A stretch of DNA of 64,000 bases, from assembly GCA_041498815.1 (NCBI GenBank), contig JBGQJC010000005.1, forward strand, positions 16,944 to 80,943. The letters are read 5' to 3'. How positions within the stretch are numbered: the stretch's first letter is position 1; every line of letters starts with the position of its first letter. Under the pieces are notes generated by a model. That model saw only the letters and a program-made list of their open reading frames with translations, was not told the DNA's origin and did no database searches. Source of the DNA: DATDPM01 sp041498815. Lineage in GTDB: Bacteria > Pseudomonadota > Alphaproteobacteria > DATDPM01. This document shows, in pieces, positions 25,196-32,659 of this stretch. The translations under genes and the position numbers were made by a program.

Positions 25196-25282
25196 TGGTG
25201 GGGTCGGCGGGATTCGAACCCGCAATCCGTGGGAGGAAGCCGCATCCAAAGCGGCTGCGTTTACCTATTTCGCCACGACCCC
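25196..25282 (-). tRNA. Class II (leucine-type) tRNA with UGG anticodon
   Basis: The minus strand folds as a full tRNA: acceptor GGGGTCG/CGACCCC, D-arm GCG/CGC around the leucine-like GCGAAATAGGTAAACGC, anticodon stem GCCGC/GCGGC with a 7-nt loop TTTGGAT (anticodon UGG). A 15-nt variable region has a short TCC/GGA stem, the T-arm is GCGGG-TTCGAAT-CCCGC, discriminator A, encoded CCA. The body and A73 are those of tRNA-Leu; the anticodon would read proline CCA. It begins 8 nt after tRNA-Asn, so the two are probably co-transcribed. Confidence 0.85.
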
Positions 25283-25290
25283 ATACGCGA

Positions 25291-25365
25291 TGGCGGACCG
25301 GGGGAGATTCGAACTCCCGACCAACGGAGTAACAGTCCGTTGCTCTGCCACTGAGCTACCGGTCC
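25291..25365 (-). tRNA. tRNA-Asn (GUU)
   Basis: Complete cloverleaf on the minus strand: acceptor GGACCGG/CCGGTCC, D-arm GCTC/GAGC, anticodon stem ACGGA/TCCGT with loop CTGTTAC (anticodon GTT), T-arm GGGAG-TTCGAAT-CTCCC, discriminator G, encoded CCA. It is the first gene of a two-tRNA unit with the class II tRNA. Confidence 0.97.
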
Positions 25366-25529
25366 AAATCGCGTAGCGGGCGTGGGGCGGCCCTCGGTGT
25401 CCAACTTTGGGCCGCCCCCGCCCCGACCAATCCGTCTGCGATGTATCGTCGCAGGCGAACAAAACGAGTCCTAACCCTCCTAAATACTTAACGCAAGGGG
25501 GGTTTGTCCAGATGTTGTGGATTTTTACA

Positions 25530-25736
25530 ATGCCGGGCCACAAGTCAATTGGGAAAGACAAGACAAGGCCGACAACGGCCTTTCGCAGTGGGCCAGTGAC
25601 GCTTCATCCTCTCAAATTCGAGGAGGCAGTTGCCGGGCTCGTTAAAGTTAAGCCAGACGCGCCATTGGTGCCCGGTAAAGAAGCCTCTTCCCCTCGGCCC
25701 CGCGCACTGCGTTCATCGCCCGCTCGCCGTCCGTAA
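25530..25736 (+). CDS. Possible small passenger protein of the IS1595-type element
   Basis: A 68-residue frame containing GPVTLHPLKFEEAVAGLVKV and KPDAPLVPGKE. From memory, short proteins with a SLHPLxFEEALxxLLxVKP-like motif often accompany IS1595-type transposase genes. The 3' part overlaps the transposase gene on the opposite strand by about 89 bp, so coding in both strands would be needed. Translation and function are unproven. The remaining stretch from 25366 to 25529 shows nothing else that I can call beyond tRNA upstream sequence. Confidence 0.4.
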   Translation: MPGHKSIGKDKTRPTTAFRSGPVTLHPLKFEEAVAGLVKVKPDAPLVPGKEASSPRPRALRSSPARRP

Positions 25737-26574
25737 TCTTCCGGCTGTTCCATCGAAATTCAAACTCCCGCAAATAGCGGCTTAAGTGGCGTTCGCTCAC
25801 ATGATGGAACGTGCCGAAAATGCCGCGCTTCAAGAGCGAGTGGTACGACTCAGCAAAATTGATATGGATGATGCCTCGGACGTAGGATTTCGAGTGATTG
25901 ATGACTGAGTGCCACGCGAAACGCTTTTTAAGACCGCGGTACGCTTGGTATTGGTCCGTGATGATATGCGCCGTGTCGTTTACCGCGAGTTGGATAATCG
26001 GCTTCAGGCTGCCAGCCTTCGAATTGGGGATGTGAAACGTGCGGGCTTCACCTTGGCGGTCAACAAGGGTCATAACGACCATCTTATGAGCGGTTCCGCG
26101 TCCTACCCGCCGCTTGCGCATATTATTGCTGAATTTGCCGCCGATATAAGTTTCATCTACTTCGACAGTGCCGCCGTCTTTCCCGAGCATTCCGATTAAT
26201 GGCGGCTGAGACATCGCAAGCCGGACGCGATGGCATAAAAACCATGCGCTTTTGTAAGTAAGACCAAGCTCGCGCTTTAGCTGGTTCGCGCTCACACCCT
26301 TTTTCGAGCTGCACATTTGGAAGATGGCATATAGCCATTTCCCGAGCGGGATGTGTGAGTCCTCGAAGATGGTCCCCACCCGCGCCGTGAATTGCTTACG
26401 GCATTTGCCGCACTTGCGGAGCCCAAGGCGCGTTGTGCTGCCTTCGATGCTGTAAATCTTCTCGGCGCTGTTGCAATGCGGGCAAACCGGCCCATTCGGC
26501 CAACGTAGGCCCTCTACAAAGGCAATCGCGGCCTTCTCGTCGTTAATGAATTGTGCTATCTCATTGATATTCAT
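25648..26574 (-). CDS. IS1595-family transposase
   Basis: A 308-residue transposase. An N-terminal zinc ribbon (CPHC near residue 33, CGKC near 56) is followed by a helical DNA-binding part and a DDE-type catalytic core: VEVDETYIGGKF, AHIITDQYQAYRGL and INFAESYHSLLKRG. It appears intact. The ATG at 26574 has its Shine-Dalgarno sequence in the loop of a small hairpin. Clear terminal inverted repeats could not be found by eye, so the element ends are undefined. It sits between tRNA-Asn and glnK. Confidence 0.9.
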   Translation of the reverse strand: MNINEIAQFINDEKAAIAFVEGLRWPNGPVCPHCNSAEKIYSIEGSTTRLGLRKCGKCRKQFTARVGTIFEDSHIPLGKWLYAIFQMCSSKKGVSANQLKRELGLTYKSAWFLCHRVRLAMSQPPLIGMLGKDGGTVEVDETYIGGKFSNNMRKRRVGRGTAHKMVVMTLVDRQGEARTFHIPNSKAGSLKPIIQLAVNDTAHIITDQYQAYRGLKKRFAWHSVINHSKSYVRGIIHINFAESYHSLLKRGIFGTFHHVSERHLSRYLREFEFRWNSRKITDGERAMNAVRGAEGKRLLYRAPMARLA

Positions 26575-26626
26575 GGCCGTATCTCCTATTACGGCCTCAT
26601 TGTAGACCCTCCATTGGGTCTGTCAA
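26575..26626 (-). promoter_or_regulatory. Transposase promoter and hairpin-held ribosome binding site
   Basis: On the minus strand TTGACA (26626-26621), a 16-bp spacer and TACAAT (26604-26599) make a good sigma70 promoter. Just downstream GGCCGTA (26596-26590) pairs with TACGGCC (26581-26575), leaving AGGAGA in the 8-nt loop directly before the ATG. The stem touches the start codon. Confidence 0.65.
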
Positions 26627-26727
26627 GTATATAATCGCCCAGAAAATGATCAAATCGCGAAATTTGCTCAACGATTGGGCAGGATTCCTGACCGAAATCG
26701 CGGTAGGGACGGCTGCTTGCGGGCCAA

Positions 26728-26771
26728 GCCGTTGAATCTTAACGATTGATTAAGAACGGCACGGTTCTTGA
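26728..26771 (+). promoter_or_regulatory. glnK upstream region: CtrA-like palindrome and sigma54-like element
   Basis: TTAA at 26739 and 26750 are separated by 7 bp (a CtrA-type site) inside a larger imperfect palindrome with GCCGTT and AACGGC at its ends. Overlapping its right edge is GGCAC-N5-TTGA (26758-26771), which resembles a sigma54 -24/-12 promoter but has A where the -12 GC should have C. Nitrogen control of glnK-amtB by sigma54 would be expected, but this match is imperfect. Confidence 0.35.
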
Positions 26772-26796
26772 AATCAAGTTCCCGGTTCCGCATGCC

Positions 26797-26828
26797 TCCG
26801 GCCTTAGGGCCTCGGGCGAGGGGCCGGA
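26797..26828 (+). other. Leader hairpin before glnK
   Basis: TCCGGCC (26797-26803) pairs with GGCCGGA (26822-26828), and CCTCG pairs with CGAGG inside it, leaving a six-base bulge (TTAGGG) on the 5' side. It ends 27 bp before the glnK ATG and has no T-tract, so it is more likely a leader structure than a terminator. Confidence 0.4.
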
Positions 26829-26855
26829 AACGGTGCAACCGGAAGGAAGCGGCGG

Positions 26856-27194
26856 ATGAAGCTCGTCATGGCGATCGTGAAGCCTCACAAGCTCAACGAA
26901 GTGCGTGAGGCGCTGACACTTATGGGGGTTCAGGGGATGACCGTATCCGAGGTCAAAGGCTTCGGGCGGCAGAAGGGACATACCGAGATCTATCGCGGTG
27001 CCGAATACGAAGTCCTGTTCGTGCCCAAGGTGAAAATCGAGGCGGTGGTGGCCGACAACATGGCCGATGCCACCGTCGAGGCGATCCAGAAGGCCGGCAC
27101 CACGGGACGCATCGGCGACGGCAAGATCTTCGTTCTCGATGTCGGCCGCGCGGTCCGCATCAGAACCGGCGAAACGAATGAGAACGCTCTTTAG
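26856..27194 (+). CDS. glnK: Nitrogen regulatory protein P-II
   Basis: A 112-residue P-II signal protein that senses 2-oxoglutarate and ATP/ADP and gates AmtB. It starts MKLVMAIVKPHKLNEVREAL, has the T-loop with Tyr51 (EIYRGAEY), the usual uridylylation site, and the C-terminal signature GRIGDGKIFVLDV. The paired amtB, starting 9 bp downstream after AGGAGGG, marks it as the GlnK type. Confidence 0.95.
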   Translation: MKLVMAIVKPHKLNEVREALTLMGVQGMTVSEVKGFGRQKGHTEIYRGAEYEVLFVPKVKIEAVVADNMADATVEAIQKAGTTGRIGDGKIFVLDVGRAVRIRTGETNENAL

Positions 27195-27203
27195 GAGGGA
27201 TGC

Positions 27204-28559
27204 ATGAAATTCAAATTCCCGTCTGTTGATGTCGGAAGGTGGCTGGGCATTGCCCTTGCCGTACTTCCGGTCCTGTTGCTCGCGGTGGGGGCGAGCGCGG
27301 ATGAGGCGGCACCCGCGGCGGAAGCAGCCGCAGCGGCGGCGCCGGCACCGGCACCGACGCTCAATTCCGGCGACACCGCCTGGATGTTGGCTTCGACCGC
27401 GCTCGTGCTGATGATGACGATTCCGGGCTTGGCGCTGTTTTACGGCGGCATGGTGCGCAAGATGAACGTGCTCACCATCTGCATGCAGAGCTTCGCCATC
27501 ACCTGCCTTGTGACCGTCCTGTGGACGATCTACGGCTACAGCCTGGCGTTCCGCCCGGGCGGCGACTACATCGGCGGCCTCGACCGGCTTCTTCTGGCGG
27601 GCATGGAAAAGGACACGCTGTTCCAAACCGTGCCCGAGTCCGTGTTCATGTGTTTCCAGCTCACTTTCGCGATCATCACGCCGGCCCTTATTACCGGCGC
27701 CTTTGCGGATCGCATGAAGTTCTCGGCCATGCTGTGGTTCATCGGGCTGTGGGCGACCTTGGTCTACGACCCGATCGCCCATTGGGTGTGGGGCGGCGGC
27801 TTCCTCCAGCAAGCGGGCGTTCTCGATTTCGCGGGCGGCACCGTCGTCCATATCGACGCGGGTGTGGCGGGCTTGGTCGCCTGTCTCGTGCTCGGGAAAC
27901 GGCGCGGATTGGGCCACGATCAGATGGCTCCCCATAATCTGGTCTTGAGCCTGATCGGCGCCTCGCTGCTGTGGGTCGGCTGGTTCGGGTTCAACGCCGG
28001 TTCGGCGGTGGCGGCGAATGGAAGCGCCGGCATGGCGATGGCGGTGACTCAGATCGCGACCGCCACCGCGGCCTTGGCGTGGATGTTCACGGAATGGCTG
28101 CTGCGCGGCAAGCCGAGCGTGCTCGGGATTCTCTCGGGCGCGGTGGCGGGCTTGGTGGCGATCACGCCGGCTTCGGGCTTCGTCGGCCCGATCGGCGCAC
28201 TCGTCATCGGCGTTGCGGCGGGCGTGGGCTGCTATTGGGGCGCCATGAGCCTCAAGCCCATGTTGGGTTACGACGACTCGCTCGATGCCTTCGGCGTCCA
28301 TGCGGTCGGCGGCGTCATCGGCGCCTTGTTGACCGGCGTATTCGCGGTCAAGGCGATCGGCGGGACCGCCGGCGTGCTCGAAGGCAACACCGGGCAGTTC
28401 GCGATCCAGGCTTACGGCGTTATTTGCACAATCGTCTACGACGCGGTCGCGACCTTTATCATCCTCAAGGTGATCGACATGCTGATCGGACTTCGGGTCA
28501 GCGAGGACGAAGAACGCGAGGGCCTCGATCTCGCCCTGCACGGCGAGGTGGTCCAGTAG
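27204..28559 (+). CDS. amtB: Ammonium transporter
   Basis: A 451-residue Amt-family channel. An N-terminal signal-like helix and an Ala/Pro-rich linker (to about residue 50) precede about 11 membrane helices. The twin pore histidines are at about His216 (VVHIDAG) and His366 (FGVHAVGG). Phe-gate and NAxG-type stretches are present (GWFGFNAGSAVAANG). GlnK, encoded just upstream, should block the pore when nitrogen is plentiful. A strong hairpin follows the stop. Confidence 0.96.
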   Translation: MKFKFPSVDVGRWLGIALAVLPVLLLAVGASADEAAPAAEAAAAAAPAPAPTLNSGDTAWMLASTALVLMMTIPGLALFYGGMVRKMNVLTICMQSFAITCLVTVLWTIYGYSLAFRPGGDYIGGLDRLLLAGMEKDTLFQTVPESVFMCFQLTFAIITPALITGAFADRMKFSAMLWFIGLWATLVYDPIAHWVWGGGFLQQAGVLDFAGGTVVHIDAGVAGLVACLVLGKRRGLGHDQMAPHNLVLSLIGASLLWVGWFGFNAGSAVAANGSAGMAMAVTQIATATAALAWMFTEWLLRGKPSVLGILSGAVAGLVAITPASGFVGPIGALVIGVAAGVGCYWGAMSLKPMLGYDDSLDAFGVHAVGGVIGALLTGVFAVKAIGGTAGVLEGNTGQFAIQAYGVICTIVYDAVATFIILKVIDMLIGLRVSEDEEREGLDLALHGEVVQ

Positions 28560-28565
28560 ACATCC

Positions 28566-28594
28566 GGCGGGGGTGGGGCTGTCCCACCCCCGCC
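28566..28594 (+). terminator. Hairpin after amtB
   Basis: A perfect 12-bp stem (GGCGGGGGTGGG with CCCACCCCCGCC) and a 5-nt loop begins 7 bp after the amtB stop. There is no clean T-run directly after it, so termination may be partial or Rho-assisted. Confidence 0.6.
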
Positions 28595-28800
28595 GTCAAT
28601 TTGGGTTGGCTCATCTCAAAGGCGGATCGGGAGCGACGGGCCCGTTCCGCCGTTTTTTTTCTGCATTTTCCTCGTCAAAAACCTTGGCCTGTAGTGCCAA
28701 TGGCCGGTATAACGCCGGTTACAAATTCCCACGTAGCATTGTGGCAAATGCGCACCAGTCGATATGTCCGAATTGGATAAATAGGGGATTCACATTTGCC

Positions 28801-28847
28801 AGATATGGTGATATCTATGTGGTCGTGTACTATCTCTTGTACGAGAT
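28801..28847. promoter_or_regulatory. Two operator-like inverted repeats before the pyrE-like gene
   Basis: AGATAT-GGTG-ATATCT at 28801-28816 is a perfect 6-bp inverted repeat, and ATCTC-N6-GAGAT at 28832-28847 is a second one whose centre is GTAC. Both lie within 70 bp of the pyrE-like start in an AT-rich stretch. The rest of 28595-28865 has a T8 run near 28660 and nothing else I can call. Confidence 0.4.
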
Positions 28848-28865
28848 GTAGCGATTTTGGACACG

Positions 28866-29486
28866 ATGAGTCGCACGTCCACAAGCATCAAAGAAAAGAG
28901 AATCTCTATGCTGAGCGCCGTTAGCACTCAGCGGGTGCGGGGTGACCAAAAGCTCGCGCGCTTGCGAGACATCATCGCCGAAAACTCGATAATTCATCGC
29001 GAGGTCAAACTCGCATCGGGTGGCGTGAGCGACGTTTACTTCGACATGAAAATGTCGCTTCTGAACCCCGAAGGAGCGAATCTTGCGGCCGATCTCATCC
29101 TCGATATCCTGGGCAACGAGAAGGTGGATGCCGTGGGCGGTCTCGCGCTTGGCGCGTGCCCAATTGTTTCTGCGCTGTGCGTAAAGGCTTTTGATCAGCA
29201 AAAATCTTTGAAGCCATTCTATGTGAGAAAAGAGCCGAAGAAACACGGAACTCAGAAGCTGATCGAAGGCGGACCTTTGGAGAAAGGATCCCGAGTTGTA
29301 ATTGTCGACGACGTAACGACAAAGGGAAAATCGGTTCTACTGGCCGTTAAAGCCGTTCGCGATCTTGGCTGCAGCGTGAACAAAGTCGTCACCGTCCTAG
29401 ATCGGCTCCAGGGTGCCCGCGAAAACCTCGCCAAAGAGGGGATCGAGCTCGTGGCGCTCTTCACTCGAGATAATTTTTCAGTCTGA
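28866..29486 (+). CDS. Orotate phosphoribosyltransferase-like protein
   Basis: A type I phosphoribosyltransferase of 206 residues from ATG 28866 (ATG 28908 would give 192). It has the PRPP-binding motif RVVIVDDVTTKGKS, a substrate-side FYVRKEPKKHGTQKLIEG, and GGLALGACPIVSALC, as expected for PyrE, which makes OMP from orotate and PRPP. The gene and its leader are clearly lower in GC than the neighbours and it splits amtB from ftsK, usual near-neighbours. Horizontal gain or a second pyrE copy is likely. Confidence 0.8.
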   Translation: MSRTSTSIKEKRISMLSAVSTQRVRGDQKLARLRDIIAENSIIHREVKLASGGVSDVYFDMKMSLLNPEGANLAADLILDILGNEKVDAVGGLALGACPIVSALCVKAFDQQKSLKPFYVRKEPKKHGTQKLIEGGPLEKGSRVVIVDDVTTKGKSVLLAVKAVRDLGCSVNKVVTVLDRLQGARENLAKEGIELVALFTRDNFSV

Positions 29487-29533
29487 CCGGGCCTCTCGGC
29501 GCAAAATCAGGACCGGCGAGCCCCAGGGCGCGC

Positions 29534-29573
29534 CCGGGCCCATAGATTGGGGCGGGGCCGCAGATGGGCCCGG
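29534..29573. other. 10-bp perfect inverted repeat upstream of ftsK
   Basis: CCGGGCCCAT (29534-29543) and ATGGGCCCGG (29564-29573) are exact inverse complements separated by 20 bp. No T-run follows. It could be a weak terminator for the pyrE-like gene or a protein-binding site in the ftsK leader. Confidence 0.4.
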
Positions 29574-29654
29574 ACTCTTGTGCCGGGCAAAGGCTTCGGC
29601 ATAGAATTGTTTATGTTTTGTACCGGGGTTATCCCCAAGCGGGCGGATTAGGCC

Positions 29655-31949
29655 GTGGCCCGAACCGTCGTCACCCGCAGGTCAGAGTCAGGAGCGTTCA
29701 AAACGCGCCTTGGCGAGGGTTTGGGTGCGCTTCTGATCGGATTGGCGGCGGCGATCCTGCTGGCGCTTTCGAGCTTCGATCCCGCGGACCCTTCGTTCAA
29801 CCGCGCCGCCGCCGGGCCGATCAATAATCTTCTCGGCCGTCCCGGCGCCTACGGGTCCGATCTCCTGCTCCAGTCGGTCGGGCTTGGCGCCGGCGCGCTG
29901 GTCCTGCTCCTCGGCATTTGGGGATGGCGGCTTGTCTTCCATAAAGGCTTCAAGCTGGCGTGGCTGCGTCTGGCGCTTCTTCCGCTCGTGCTGGTCGCCG
30001 CCAGCTTGGCGCTCGACGTCCTGCCGGTGCCCATGGCCTGGCCGTTTCGCTCGGGCCTCGGCGGTGTCGTGGGCTATGTGGGTCTGGCAAACCTGGCCAA
30101 ATCCGTGCAGCATTTCGGTTTCGGCCTCGACGCCAAATTGCTGGCGGCGGGCTGTGCCGAGTTGGCCCTGATCCTTTTCATCGCCGCCAGCGGCATCACG
30201 TTTTCCGAATGGCGCGCGCTCGGGCGGAATCTGATTCGGGCGGCGCAGTTTTTGCGCGCTTGCGTGCTGCGGTTCGGCGTTTGGCTGGCGCGCTGGGAAA
30301 AGCGGCGCCACCGGGAGGCGCGCGCGGAATCGGAGCCGAGATTCGATGGAGCACAAAGGGCGCGCAACCGCGATCTCATCGCCCCGCCGAAAGCGGCGAG
30401 GAAAAGGTCGCGCCAGGGCACGCTCGATCTCGTGCAAAGCGACAAGTACCGGCTGCCGCCGCTGGACGAGCTCCAGGAGCCGCCCCTGTCGGCCCGCGGC
30501 GCCGCGGTGGACGAGGGGGCGCTCACCGCCAACGCCCGGCTTTTGGAATCGGTGCTGGCAGACTTCGGCGTAAAGGGCGAGATCGTGAAGGTGCGCCCCG
30601 GTCCGGTGGTGACGCTTTACGAATTGGAACCCGCGCCCGGCACCAAAACCAGCCGTGTGATCTCGCTCGCCGATGACATCGCCCGCTCCATGAGCGCGGT
30701 TTCGGCCCGCGTCGCGGTGGTGCCGGGACGAAACGTGATCGGCATCGAATTGCCGAACGCCACGCGCGAGACGGTCTATTTGCGCGAGCTGTTGTCGTCC
30801 CAGGGCTACGAACGCACGGCGGCCGAATTGGCGCTGGTGCTGGGCAAGGATATCGGCGGCGCGCCGGTGATCGTCGATCTGGCGCGCATGCCGCATCTGC
30901 TCGTGGCCGGCACCACGGGCTCCGGCAAGTCGGTCGCGATCAACGCCATGATCTTGTCGTTGTTGTTCCGGCTGCCGCCCGACCAATGCAAACTCATTTT
31001 GATCGATCCCAAGATGCTGGAGCTTTCGGTCTACGAGGGCATTCCCCATCTGATCGCGCCGGTCGTGACCGAGCCCGGCAAGGCGATCGTGGCGCTCAAA
31101 TGGATCGTGCGCGAGATGGAAGGGCGCTACCGCTCGATGTCGCAACTGGGCGTGCGCAACATCGCCGGCTACAACGCGCGCCTTGCCGAAGCCAAGACCA
31201 AGGGCGAGGTCCTGACGCGCAAGGTGCAGACCGGCTTCGACCCCGAGACCGGCCAGCCGCTTTACGAGGAGCAGGCGCTCGAGCTTTCGCCGCTGCCGCT
31301 CATCGTCGTCGTCGTCGACGAGATGGCGGATCTGATGCTGGTGGCGGGGAAAGAGATCGAGGCGTCCGTCCAGCGCCTGTCGCAGATGGCGCGCGCCGCG
31401 GGCATGCATTTGATCATGGCGACGCAGCGCCCCTCGGTGGACGTCATCACCGGCACCATCAAAGCCAATTTCCCCACCCGCATCAGCTTCCAGGTGACAT
31501 CGCGCATCGACAGCCGCACGATCCTCGGCGACCAGGGGGCGGAACAGCTGCTCGGCCAGGGAGACATGCTCTATATGGCGGCGGGCGGGCGCATCACCCG
31601 CGTGCATGGGCCGCTGGTTTCCGACGACGAAGTCGAATCCGTCGTCGCCTTCCTGAAAAAGCAGGGCGAGCCCGTCTATATCGAGGCGATCACCGAGGAC
31701 GACGGCCAGCTGTTTGGCGAAGACGGGCTTCTGGCCGAGGGCGGCGACGACCTCTACCGGCAGGCGGTGGCCCTGGTTGCGCGCGAAGGCAAGGCCTCGA
31801 CCAGTTTCATCCAGCGCCACCTGCAGATCGGCTATAACCGCGCCGCGCGCCTGATCGAGCGGATGGAGCAGGACGGCGTGGTGACCCGGGCGGATCGCGT
31901 CGGGCGCCGCGAGGTCTTGATCCGGGACATGGGCGATCTGGTCAGCTAG
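29655..31949 (+). CDS. ftsK: DNA translocase FtsK
   Basis: A 764-residue septum-bound DNA pump that helps clear chromosome ends at division. Four or so N-terminal membrane helices (to about residue 190) lead through a short basic linker to the RecA-like motor: Walker A GTTGSGKSVAIN at about 418, Walker B LIVVVVDEMADLM at about 548. A C-terminal winged-helix gamma domain (HLQIGYNRAARLIERMEQDG) reads KOPS polarity sites. Start is GTG. The linker is short compared with E. coli FtsK, as is usual outside enterics. Confidence 0.96.
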   Translation: MARTVVTRRSESGAFKTRLGEGLGALLIGLAAAILLALSSFDPADPSFNRAAAGPINNLLGRPGAYGSDLLLQSVGLGAGALVLLLGIWGWRLVFHKGFKLAWLRLALLPLVLVAASLALDVLPVPMAWPFRSGLGGVVGYVGLANLAKSVQHFGFGLDAKLLAAGCAELALILFIAASGITFSEWRALGRNLIRAAQFLRACVLRFGVWLARWEKRRHREARAESEPRFDGAQRARNRDLIAPPKAARKRSRQGTLDLVQSDKYRLPPLDELQEPPLSARGAAVDEGALTANARLLESVLADFGVKGEIVKVRPGPVVTLYELEPAPGTKTSRVISLADDIARSMSAVSARVAVVPGRNVIGIELPNATRETVYLRELLSSQGYERTAAELALVLGKDIGGAPVIVDLARMPHLLVAGTTGSGKSVAINAMILSLLFRLPPDQCKLILIDPKMLELSVYEGIPHLIAPVVTEPGKAIVALKWIVREMEGRYRSMSQLGVRNIAGYNARLAEAKTKGEVLTRKVQTGFDPETGQPLYEEQALELSPLPLIVVVVDEMADLMLVAGKEIEASVQRLSQMARAAGMHLIMATQRPSVDVITGTIKANFPTRISFQVTSRIDSRTILGDQGAEQLLGQGDMLYMAAGGRITRVHGPLVSDDEVESVVAFLKKQGEPVYIEAITEDDGQLFGEDGLLAEGGDDLYRQAVALVAREGKASTSFIQRHLQIGYNRAARLIERMEQDGVVTRADRVGRREVLIRDMGDLVS

Positions 31950-32014
31950 GCCCGCCCTTTAATCTCTACCTTCGGACCCCTACATCTAGGCGTCGGATAA
32001 ACGCGGAGACAATT

Positions 32015-32653
32015 ATGGGATTTTTCCGGGCTCAATGGTTGGCGGCGGCGGTTCTGCTGGCGGTGTCGCCGCTGGCGGCCGCGCCCGCCGATACCACGGG
32101 CGCCGACGCCAAGGCCCAGGACTTGGCGCGCATCGAAAAATACATGAACGACCTGCACACCATGTCCGCCAAATTCCTTCAGTCCACCAGCGACGGCAGC
32201 ACCGCCCAAGGCAAGCTTTATATCCAGCGCCCGGGACTCATTCGCGTCGAATACGATCCGCCGACGCCCGTCTTGATCGTTTCCGACGGGACCCAGGTGC
32301 ATTATTACGATTCCCAGCTCGGCCAAGTGAGCACCGTGAGCCTCTCCGATACGCCGGCCGCGGTGCTGGTGCGCAACTCCTACAAGCTCGGCACCGATGT
32401 CAATGTGGTGAATTACGACCGCGGCCCGAACGTGATCCGGCTGACATTGCAGGATGCCAAGAATTCCGACGCCGGCCAGCTGAGCCTTACCTTCCAGGAC
32501 AATCCGTTGTCCCTCCAGCAATGGAAGATCAAGGACCCGCAAGGGACGGAAACCACGGTGGCGCTGTTCGATCCGCACCGCGACATCCAGCTTAATCCCA
32601 AGCTCTTCGAGTTCATCGATCCCGCCAAGGGCCAAGTCCCGTTCGGCAACTGA
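32015..32653 (+). CDS. lolA: Outer-membrane lipoprotein carrier LolA-like protein
   Basis: A 212-residue periplasmic protein with a signal peptide (residues 1 to about 22, LAAAVLLAVSPLAAA). The mature part follows the LolA pattern: YMNDLHTMSAKFLQST, GKLYIQRPGLIRVEYDPPTP, then VLIVSDGTQVHYYD. It ferries lipoproteins from LolCDE to the outer membrane. It follows ftsK by 65 bp, a conserved alphaproteobacterial pairing, and converges on a fatty acid hydroxylase gene. Confidence 0.92.
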   Translation: MGFFRAQWLAAAVLLAVSPLAAAPADTTGADAKAQDLARIEKYMNDLHTMSAKFLQSTSDGSTAQGKLYIQRPGLIRVEYDPPTPVLIVSDGTQVHYYDSQLGQVSTVSLSDTPAAVLVRNSYKLGTDVNVVNYDRGPNVIRLTLQDAKNSDAGQLSLTFQDNPLSLQQWKIKDPQGTETTVALFDPHRDIQLNPKLFEFIDPAKGQVPFGN

Positions 32654-32659
32654 CGGCGG

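Noticed and set aside
25366..26660. Terminal inverted repeats of the IS1595-type element
   Set aside because: Only weak similarity (ATACTT-like and TACAATG) was seen between the two flanks, not enough to define the ends.
26739..28541. 600-codon frame opposite glnK-amtB
   Set aside because: It covers two clear genes and their promoter in antisense and shows only low-complexity residues.
29688..31820. 710-codon frame opposite ftsK
   Set aside because: It is the mirror of GC-rich coding sequence, is His/Arg/Gln-rich with no domain, and ftsK is unmistakable.
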